A stretch of DNA of 64,000 nt from Pseudomonas entomophila (GTDB taxonomy: Bacteria > Pseudomonadota > Gammaproteobacteria > Pseudomonadales > Pseudomonadaceae), in assembly GCF_013523125.1 (NCBI RefSeq), contig NZ_JAAMQJ010000004.1:124001-188000 (forward strand). Reading direction: 5' to 3'. A model generated the notes under the pieces. The model was not told the DNA's origin. It did no database searches and worked only from the letters and a program-made list of their open reading frames with translations. Both the position numbers and the translations under genes were made by a program. Below, in pieces: positions 58,255 to 64,000 of the stretch. Each line of letters starts with the position of its first letter. The stretch's first letter is position 1.

Positions 58255-59226
58255 ATGTCTTCACAAAAAACCTTAGCACTCGCCCTGTGCCTGGCCATGA
58301 CCGGCTGCGCCCAGCACGCTCAAGACGGCTCTGCCCAGACCAGCCGTCACTGGTGGCCGTTCGGCTCCGACCAGGTCGCCGACCAGGAGGTCAAGGACGC
58401 GGTGACCGAAAAGGTCGCCAAGGCCGATGCCAAGTCCGAAAGCGGCAGCCGCTGGTGGTGGCCGTTCGGGGGTGAAGACAAACAGACCGCCCAGGCCCAG
58501 CCGGTGGTGCCGAAGATCGACCAGAAGGCCACCCAGGCCTGGCTGGACGACTACGAGCCGAAATTGCGCGAGGCGGTGAAGGGCACCAACCTGCAGGTCG
58601 AGCGGCGCGATGACCTGCTGGCCGTGACCCTGCCGGTCGATGGCAACTACAACCCGGACCGTCCGAACATGCTGCTGCCCGTCACACTGGGCCCGATCAC
58701 CCGTGTGGCCAAGGCTGTGGAAAGCGACCCGAAGACCGCCGTGCTGGTCCTGGGCCATGCCGACAGCACCGGGGCCGCAGCGGCCAACCAGAAGCTCAGC
58801 CTGGAGCGGGCGGCTTCGGTCTCGGCGATTTTCCGTCTCAGCGGCCTGCAGCGTGACCGCCTGATCCTCAAGGGCATGGGTTCGGTGATGCCGCGTGCGG
58901 CCAACGACAGTGCTGAAGGCCGTGCCTTGAACCGCCGCGTCGAAATGCTGCTGACGCCGCAGAACACCATGGTCGCCCTGCTGGCCAAGTACCAGCAGGC
59001 GACCCCGGTGGTCGCGCCGGCGGCCATGGTCGCCACTCAGGATGCCAAGGCCCCTGTGGTCAAGGCGGCGGCCAGCAAGCCGGCCGCTAAGGCCGCTGCC
59101 AAGCCGGCTGCCAAGAAGACCGTGGCCAAGGCCAAGGCCAAGCCCGCTGCGAAAAAGGCGGCTGCCAAGCCTGTCGCCAAGAAGACAGCGGTGGACAAGA
59201 AGGTTGCGGCCAACAAGACCAACTGA
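58255..59226 (+). CDS. OmpA-family lipoprotein with Lys/Ala-rich tail
   Basis: A 323-residue outer-membrane lipoprotein: the lipobox ends at C18 (LAMTGC). The mature N-terminus carries a repeated RHWWPFG / RWWWPFG motif (31-37 and 66-72). An OmpA peptidoglycan-binding domain spans about 125-240 (VLVLGHADSTGAAAANQKLSLERA, NRRVEMLL). From about residue 257 the protein is a KPAAKKAA-type tail, more than 60 residues of Lys and Ala, like histone H1/AlgP tails. It lies between the esterase and pdxH, 18 bases before the latter. Confidence 0.88.
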   Translation: MSSQKTLALALCLAMTGCAQHAQDGSAQTSRHWWPFGSDQVADQEVKDAVTEKVAKADAKSESGSRWWWPFGGEDKQTAQAQPVVPKIDQKATQAWLDDYEPKLREAVKGTNLQVERRDDLLAVTLPVDGNYNPDRPNMLLPVTLGPITRVAKAVESDPKTAVLVLGHADSTGAAAANQKLSLERAASVSAIFRLSGLQRDRLILKGMGSVMPRAANDSAEGRALNRRVEMLLTPQNTMVALLAKYQQATPVVAPAAMVATQDAKAPVVKAAASKPAAKAAAKPAAKKTVAKAKAKPAAKKAAAKPVAKKTAVDKKVAANKTN

Positions 59227-59244
59227 TCGTCAAGGAAGCTCGAG

Positions 59245-59892
59245 ATGACCCAGACCCTGGCTGACATGCGGCGCGATTACACCCGCGATGGCCTGGCCGA
59301 AGCGCAGGCGCCGGACGAGCCGTTCGCGCTGTTCCACCAGTGGTTCGACGACGCCGTGCAGACCGAGCAGGTGCCCGTCGAGGCCAATGCCATGACCCTC
59401 GCCACCGTCGATGCCGACGGCCGGCCGCACTGCCGGGTCTTGTTGCTCAAGGGGTTGGACGCGCGAGGGTTCACCTTCTTCAGCAACTACGACAGCGCCA
59501 AGGGCGAGCAGCTGCAGGCCAACCCCTTCGCCGCCATCACCTTCTTCTGGCCGGCGCTGGAGCGTCAGGTGCGGATCGAGGGGCGTGTGGAGCGGGTGAC
59601 TGCACAAGAGTCCGACGCCTACTACCAGGTACGCCCTCTGGGCAGCCGCCTGGGGGCGTGGGCCTCGCCGCAGAGCCGTGTGATCTCGGGACGCGAGGAG
59701 CTGGAAGGTCTGGTGCAGGCCACGCAGACACGGTTCAAGGACATGGCCCCCCATTGCCCCGAGCATTGGGGTGGCTATCGACTGGTGCCGGATCGCATCG
59801 AGTTCTGGCAAGGGCGCCCCAGCCGCCTGCACGACCGCCTGAACTACCGTACAGTGAACGGGCACTGGCAGCGCGAGCGCCTCGCCCCCTGA
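59245..59892 (+). CDS. pdxH: Pyridoxine/pyridoxamine 5'-phosphate oxidase
   Basis: A 215-residue FMN enzyme that oxidises PNP or PMP to pyridoxal 5'-phosphate. FMN-binding residues lie in [25 protein letters not shown] and the C-terminal RLHDRLNYR is the phosphate site. Start at 59245 follows AAGGAAG. It is probably co-transcribed with the OmpA lipoprotein gene. Confidence 0.95.
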   Translation: MTQTLADMRRDYTRDGLAEAQAPDEPFALFHQWFDDAVQTEQVPVEANAMTLATVDADGRPHCRVLLLKGLDARGFTFFSNYDSAKGEQLQANPFAAITFFWPALERQVRIEGRVERVTAQESDAYYQVRPLGSRLGAWASPQSRVISGREELEGLVQATQTRFKDMAPHCPEHWGGYRLVPDRIEFWQGRPSRLHDRLNYRTVNGHWQRERLAP

Positions 59893-59910
59893 CGTTCGTC
59901 ACCGCCTGCA

Positions 59911-59991
59911 TCGCGGGCAAGCCCGCTCCCACAACGAGCTGCACCGCCGTGGTACAGGCGGTTGCGGTACTGTGTGCGGGCTTGCCCGCGA
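59911..59991. repeat. REP pair downstream of pdxH
   Basis: TCGCGGGCAAGCCCGCTCCC... (59911-59933) and a shortened inverted copy TGTGCGGGCTTGCCCGCGA (59973-59991), which lacks the GGAGC part. Same family as 18747-18818. It fills part of the 337-base pdxH-slyB gap; the remainder is slyB leader. Confidence 0.82.
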
Positions 59992-60229
59992 TGGCGTCTG
60001 GTCCATCTCCGCCTGTATCGCCAGCATGACGCCGGTCTGTCAGACCCGCCCTATAGCCCAGACTGGCGCAGCGTGACGGATTCATTGCCGCCAGGCGTGG
60101 TCCCATAGGTAACCGCACCGTGTGCGACAGCCGTCGCCAGGCCTGGATGAAAAACGATTTAACCTCTGGCCCCGTGACAGCCCTGCGTGCACGGGGTCTA
60201 ATGGACACTCGATTATTGGAGAACTTCCC

Positions 60230-60694
60230 ATGCGTAGATCCGGATTGCTGGTAGCGAGCTTCACCGCCTGTTCACTGTTGCTTGGCGGCTGTGCCTCGAA
60301 CCTGGCGGGCGATACCTACTCTCGCGATGAGGCCCGGCGCGTCCAGACGGTGCGCATGGGCACCATCGAGGCCTTGCGCCCGGTGAAGATCGAAGGCACC
60401 AAGACGCCCATCGGTGGTGGCGCAGGCGCCATCGTCGGTGGGGTGGCAGGCAGCGCCATCGGCGGCGGACGCGGCAGCCTCGTCGCCGCGGTGATCGGTG
60501 CAGTCGCCGGTGGCCTGGCCGGTTCGGCAGCCGAGGAAGGCATCACCCGTACCCAGGGCGTGGAGATCACCGTGCGTGAGGACGACGGCAGCACCCGCGC
60601 CTACGTCCAGGCCGTGCAGTCGAACGAGATCTTCCGGGTCGGCGAGCGCGTGCGCATCATGACCGTGGACGGTACCAGCCGCGTGTCGCACTGA
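60230..60694 (+). CDS. slyB: Glycine-zipper outer-membrane lipoprotein SlyB
   Basis: A 154-residue lipoprotein with the lipobox ending at C21 (LLGGC). The DTYSRDEARRVQTVRMGTIEALRPVKI segment and the glycine-zipper helices (about 62-100, GGGAGAIVGGVAGSAIGG and AVIGAVAGGLAGSA) match SlyB/Pcp. SlyB stabilises the outer membrane in Enterobacteria and is PhoP-regulated there. TTGGAGAA precedes the ATG. A terminator follows. Confidence 0.9.
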   Translation: MRRSGLLVASFTACSLLLGGCASNLAGDTYSRDEARRVQTVRMGTIEALRPVKIEGTKTPIGGGAGAIVGGVAGSAIGGGRGSLVAAVIGAVAGGLAGSAAEEGITRTQGVEITVREDDGSTRAYVQAVQSNEIFRVGERVRIMTVDGTSRVSH

Positions 60695-60710
60695 GTCCAG
60701 CGTTACCCGA

Positions 60711-60744
60711 ACGCCCCGGCCAGCCTCGCTGCCCGGGGCGTTTT
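60711..60744 (+). terminator. Rho-independent terminator of slyB
   Basis: ACGCCCCGG (60711-60719) pairs with CCGGGGCGT (60733-60741), followed by TTTTC. It also lies at the end of the convergent FAD oxidoreductase gene. Confidence 0.85.
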
Positions 60745-60758
60745 CATGGGCGTTCGGC

Positions 60759-62372
60759 TCAGGCCGTGAGGCCCAGCATGTCGCGCGCCACCGCCTCGGC
60801 CACGCGGATGCCATCGACCCCGGCCGAGAGGATGCCACCGGCGTAACCGGCGCCTTCACCGGCCGGGAACAGACCCCTGAGGTTCAAGCTCTGGTAGCTG
60901 TCGTCACGGGTGATGCGCAGCGGCGACGAAGTGCGGGTCTCGATGCCGGTCAGGATCGCATCCGGCAGGTTGTAACCCTTGATCTGGCGGTCGAAGGCCG
61001 GCAGCGCTTCGCGGATCGCCTCGATGGCGAAGGCGGGCAGGCTGGGGGCCAGGTCCCCGAGGGTCACGCCCGGCTTGTAGGACGGCTCGACGCTGCCCAG
61101 CGCCGTGGACGGACGACCGGCGACGAAGTCACCGACCAGTTGCGCAGGCGCCTGGTAGTTGCTGCCGCCCATCACGTAGGCGTGCGCTTCCAGGCGTTCC
61201 TGCAGCTCGATACCGGCCAGCGGGCTGCCTGGGTAATCCCGCTCGGGATCGATCCCGACCACGATGCCCGAGTTGGCGTTGCGCTCGTTGCGCGAATACT
61301 GGCTCATGCCGTTGGTCACCACACGGCCCGGTTCGCTGGTGGCTGCGACCACGGTACCGCCTGGGCACATGCAGAAGCTGTACACCGAGCGTCCGTTGCT
61401 GGCGTGGTAGACCAGCTTGTAGTCGGCAGCGCCCAGCTTCGGGTGGCCGGCGTACTTGCCCAGGCGCGCCTGGTCGATCAGTGACTGCGGATGCTCGATG
61501 CGGAAGCCCACGGAGAACGGCTTGGCCTCCATGTATACACCCTTGCCGTGCAGCATGCGGAAGGTGTCCCGCGCGCTATGGCCCAGCGCCAGTACCACGT
61601 GACGTGCGTGCAACTGCTCGCCACTGTGCAGCACGACGCCCTGCAGTTGATCGTTGTCGATCAGCAGGTCGGTGACTTTCTGCTCGAAGCGCACTTCGCC
61701 GCCCAGGGCGATGATCTCTTCGCGCATGCGCTCGACCATCCCGGTCAGGCGGAAGGTCCCGATGTGCGGCTTGTTGATGTAGAGGATTTCCTCAGGCGCA
61801 CCAGCCTTGACGAACTCTTCCAGGACCTTGCGCCCATGGTGCTGCGGGTCCTTGATCTGGCTGTACAGTTTGCCGTCGGAGAAGGTGCCCGCACCGCCCT
61901 CGCCGAACTGCACGTTCGACTCCGGGTTGAGCTCGCTCTTGCGCCACAGGCCCCAGGTGTCTTTGGTGCGCTGGCGCACGTCCTTGCCGCGTTCGAGGAT
62001 GATCGGGCGCAAGCCCATCTGCGCCAGCAGCAGGCCGGCGAAGATGCCGCACGGGCCGAACCCGACCACCAGGGGGCGTTGCTCGGGTGCCTGGCTGGCA
62101 TGGCCGACGAAGCGGTAGGTGGTGTCCGGCGCCACGCTGACGTTGCGATCATCGGCGAAGCGGCGCAGCAGCTCGGCCTCGTTGGTCGCTTCCAGGTCGA
62201 TGGTGTAGATGAACAGCAGCTCGCTGTTCTTCTTGCGCGCATCGTAGCTGCGTTTGAACAGGGTGAAGCCCGTCAGCTGTTCGTCGGTGATGCCCAGACG
62301 CTGCAGGATGGCTTCGCGCAGCGCCTCGTCAGGATGGTCCAGGGGCAGCTTCAGTTCGGTGATTCGTAGCAT
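60759..62372 (-). CDS. NAD(P)/FAD-dependent oxidoreductase (COG2509 type)
   Basis: A 537-residue flavoprotein with an N-terminal DUF (LPLDHPDEALREAILQRLGI, ATNEAELLRRF) of about 90 residues and then an FAD dinucleotide fold (VVGFGPCGIFAGLLLAQMG, about 102-120) and VQFGEGGAGTFSDGKLYSQIKD. The reaction is unknown. Such proteins resemble geranylgeranyl-reductase-type FAD enzymes. It converges on slyB. Confidence 0.85.
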   Translation of the reverse strand: MLRITELKLPLDHPDEALREAILQRLGITDEQLTGFTLFKRSYDARKKNSELLFIYTIDLEATNEAELLRRFADDRNVSVAPDTTYRFVGHASQAPEQRPLVVGFGPCGIFAGLLLAQMGLRPIILERGKDVRQRTKDTWGLWRKSELNPESNVQFGEGGAGTFSDGKLYSQIKDPQHHGRKVLEEFVKAGAPEEILYINKPHIGTFRLTGMVERMREEIIALGGEVRFEQKVTDLLIDNDQLQGVVLHSGEQLHARHVVLALGHSARDTFRMLHGKGVYMEAKPFSVGFRIEHPQSLIDQARLGKYAGHPKLGAADYKLVYHASNGRSVYSFCMCPGGTVVAATSEPGRVVTNGMSQYSRNERNANSGIVVGIDPERDYPGSPLAGIELQERLEAHAYVMGGSNYQAPAQLVGDFVAGRPSTALGSVEPSYKPGVTLGDLAPSLPAFAIEAIREALPAFDRQIKGYNLPDAILTGIETRTSSPLRITRDDSYQSLNLRGLFPAGEGAGYAGGILSAGVDGIRVAEAVARDMLGLTA

Positions 62373-62475
62373 GGCGGAGTCCGGTATCCCGGCCTCGAAC
62401 GGCCGGTGGCTTTACGTAAACCGCCGATTATAAGCCTTTCGTCACCCAGACTGGCAGGAGAAACGTCACCAGTGA

Positions 62476-63147
62476 TCAGTTGTCCCGTGCGCCGCCGTAA
62501 TAACCGCACCCCTGCAGGGTCTGGCCATCGATGCGCAGCTCGGCGTGCAGGTGCCGGATCGCACCGCTCTGCGGGTCGACGCAGCGTTGTGGCGCCAGCC
62601 AGACCTGAATCTGCTGATGGTTGGCTTCGGTCGACAGGTTGAGGCTGCCGCCCGGAATCTGCTCCTCCAGGAAGGGCAACGCCAGCGGGGGTTGGCCGTC
62701 ACGGGTCAGGACCATGCCCTTGCCACTGGCCTTGAGGTCCCAGGCGGGGCTCTGGCCGCTGGCGTGGACCGTCAGGCGTTTGAAGGCTGGGTCATCACAG
62801 GTACCGGATGCAGCCTCCAGGCGATAGACGCGGGTCACGTCCAGGGTGCCATCGCCCGTGGCGGTACGGGTGCCGCCCAATGTGCCGCGCAGGTCGGCGA
62901 ATACCTTGCCTGGCGTGCTGTCCGGCAGGTTCTTCACATCTTGGGACAGCCCGAGGTCGGTAGCGTCGTTGAGCAGGAAGCGTCGGCTGTCGCCACAGGG
63001 CTGAAACAGCAACTGGCTGCCGTTGTCGCTGACCTCACCCTGGAGACGGGTGGTGCCGAGGTTCGGATTGCTGGGCGGTTGCGAAAACATCTGGCAACCG
63101 GCGAACAAGGGCAGCAGGGCGGCGAGCAGCAAAGGGGTGACGCGCAT
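62476..63147 (-). CDS. COG3650-like lipoprotein
   Basis: A 223-residue lipoprotein (LLPLFAGC, C18). The mature protein has a repeated pattern of small beta domains with Cys pairs (FQPCGDSRRF, ASGTCDDPAF, PQRCVDPQSG, QGCGYYGG). It is a proteobacterial family of unknown function. The start at 63147 gives a good signal peptide; a longer frame upstream does not. 102 bases separate it from the FAD gene. Confidence 0.82.
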   Translation of the reverse strand: MRVTPLLLAALLPLFAGCQMFSQPPSNPNLGTTRLQGEVSDNGSQLLFQPCGDSRRFLLNDATDLGLSQDVKNLPDSTPGKVFADLRGTLGGTRTATGDGTLDVTRVYRLEAASGTCDDPAFKRLTVHASGQSPAWDLKASGKGMVLTRDGQPPLALPFLEEQIPGGSLNLSTEANHQQIQVWLAPQRCVDPQSGAIRHLHAELRIDGQTLQGCGYYGGARDN

Positions 63148-63356
63148 GCGGGCAAGCTCCGGGAACGTGCGAAAGAGGGCGGTCACGTTACGCAGGCTGA
63201 CGACCGATCTCAAGGGGGAGAGGAAGCGCAGGTGCTCGAAGGGTCGGGAAGTGGTCTCCACAGGACGCCACCGATAGGGGCCTGGATGGACATGGACTCC
63301 TGTGCCGCGAGTGGGAACCGCAGGTTGCCTACCACCCGTTCTCCTAAGTCTGCCCG

Positions 63357-63392
63357 ATGCCTGATTCGTCGTGAACGACGTTAGTCAGGCAT
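63357..63392. terminator. Hairpin downstream of livF
   Basis: ATGCCTGA (63357-63364) pairs with TCAGGCAT (63385-63392), with an inner CGTCG/CGACG stem. It lies 29 bases past the livF stop. No T-run, so it may be processed or weakly terminating. The 273-base gap otherwise holds only leader sequence. Confidence 0.45.
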
Positions 63393-63420
63393 CAGGCCAG
63401 AACGCACGTTATTGCCGGCC

Positions 63421-64000
63421 TCACCCTCCCAGGTACGCCTCCCGCACCTTCGGATCGATCAGTAACGCTTCCCCGGACCCTTGCATCACCACATGGCCGT
63501 TTTCCAACACATAGGCCCGGTCTGCGATCTTCAGCGCCTGGTTGGCGTTCTGCTCCACCAGAAACACCGTCACACCGTCCTGGCGCAACTGCTCGATGAT
63601 GTCGAAGATCTGCTGGATGATGATCGGTGCCAGCCCCAGCGACGGTTCGTCGAGCAACAACAGCTTGGGCTTGCTCATCAACGCCCGACCGATCGCCAGC
63701 ATCTGCTGTTCGCCCCCGGACATGGTCCCGCCACGCTGGGCATAGCGTTCCTTCAGGCGCGGGAACAGGTGCAGCACCTTGTCCAGCTGTGCCTGGTAGT
63801 CGCCCTTGTCGGTGAAGAACCCGCCCATGGCCAGGTTCTCTTCCACCGTCAGCCGCGAAAACACCCGCCGGCCTTCAGGCACCACCGCAATGCTCTTGCG
63901 CATGATGTGCGACGAGGGCTGGCCGACCAGTTCCTCGCCCAGGTAACGAATGCTGCCGGCGTGGGCCTGGGGCGAGCCGCACAAGGTCATCAGCAAGGTG
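63421..64000 (-). CDS. livF: Branched-chain amino-acid ABC ATPase LivF, 5' part outside window
   Basis: The last 193 or so residues of a LivF-type ATPase on the minus strand; the start and Walker A lie beyond the right edge. Visible are IAVVPEGRRVFSRLTVEENL, the signature MSGGEQQMLAIGR, Walker B LLLLDEPSLGLAP and the H-loop VFLVEQNANQAL. It ends VREAYLGG, the family C-terminus. Partner genes (livG/H/M) would be upstream, off the window. Confidence 0.92.
   Translation of the reverse strand, partial: TLLMTLCGSPQAHAGSIRYLGEELVGQPSSHIMRKSIAVVPEGRRVFSRLTVEENLAMGGFFTDKGDYQAQLDKVLHLFPRLKERYAQRGGTMSGGEQQMLAIGRALMSKPKLLLLDEPSLGLAPIIIQQIFDIIEQLRQDGVTVFLVEQNANQALKIADRAYVLENGHVVMQGSGEALLIDPKVREAYLGG

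Overview
The window is GC-rich, gene-dense bacterial chromosome and reads as a member of the Pseudomonas putida group. The evidence is the aatJQMP-aauSR acidic amino-acid operon, the glpF-glpK-glpR-glpD cluster, the run grx-bfr-bfd-peroxiredoxin-rnt-pyrC-motY-argG, a four-enzyme Lig/Exo/Lhr-Core/MPE DNA-repair cluster of the kind studied in P. putida, and REP sequences with a TCGCGGGCAAGCCCGCTCC core. I see no tRNA or rRNA gene, insertion sequence, prophage or CRISPR array. Most of it is core genome. The accessory-looking parts are a 1793-residue toxin-like gene, dispersed repeats and a few small or unknown genes.

Region by region. 1-4 kb: the N-terminal half of a full-length Lhr helicase running off the left edge, a NUDIX hydrolase and MetR. 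4-9.6 kb: one giant gene of the dermonecrotic-toxin-like (DUF6543) type with its own terminator. 9.7-16.7 kb, all leftward: glpM, then the glutamate/aspartate ABC transporter (aatJ, aatQ, aatM, aatP) with its own two-component system (aauS, aauR). A sigma-54 promoter sits before aatJ, and a TTCGG-N4-CCGAA element lies 110 bp further upstream, inside the hairpin that ends glpD. 16.9-22.7 kb: glycerol catabolism (glpD, glpR, glpK, glpF), broken by a nested inverted repeat with a REP pair and by short heptamer arrays. 22.8-25.5 kb: ybaK/ebsC, an orphan FbpC-like ATPase coupled to argF, and an ArgR-like operator.

25.7-32.2 kb: a redox and iron block (monothiol glutaredoxin, a bacterioferritin lacking most ferroxidase ligands, bacterioferritin-associated ferredoxin, peroxiredoxin), then rnt-pyrC, motY and argG. 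32.2-39.7 kb: an unknown two-TM protein, an orphan BvgA/RocA-type regulator, a small PA3496-like gene, nth, metG, apbC/mrp, a cold-shock protein, dcd and a proline-rich 73-residue protein. 39.65-46.7 kb: the repair cluster pdeM (MPE), Lhr-Core helicase, an AstE/aspartoacylase-like metallohydrolase, ATP-dependent DNA ligase and exonuclease, all leftward with several 4-base overlaps. 46.9-52.3 kb: a penicillin-acylase lipoprotein, a 15-copy TTGCAGC array, a SEC-C/LEA-2/YchJ group, and small DUF6231, DUF1145 and CopD-like genes. 52.4-60.7 kb, rightward: dinG, an agarase-like glycoside hydrolase, a serine beta-lactamase-fold esterase, an OmpA lipoprotein with a lysine/alanine tail, pdxH and slyB. 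60.7-64 kb: an FAD oxidoreductase, a COG3650 lipoprotein and a livF fragment cut by the right edge.

The clearest functional links are the self-regulated acidic amino-acid uptake operon, the GlpR-controlled glycerol regulon with direct TTCG/CGAA operators, bfr/bfd iron storage and release with a possible Fur site, and the DNA-damage cluster. The main points for a second look are the AauR site merged with a terminator, the ferroxidase-less bacterioferritin, the uncharacterised metallohydrolase inside the repair cluster, the giant toxin-like protein, and the repeat architecture at 18.65-18.93 kb and 49.44-49.54 kb.
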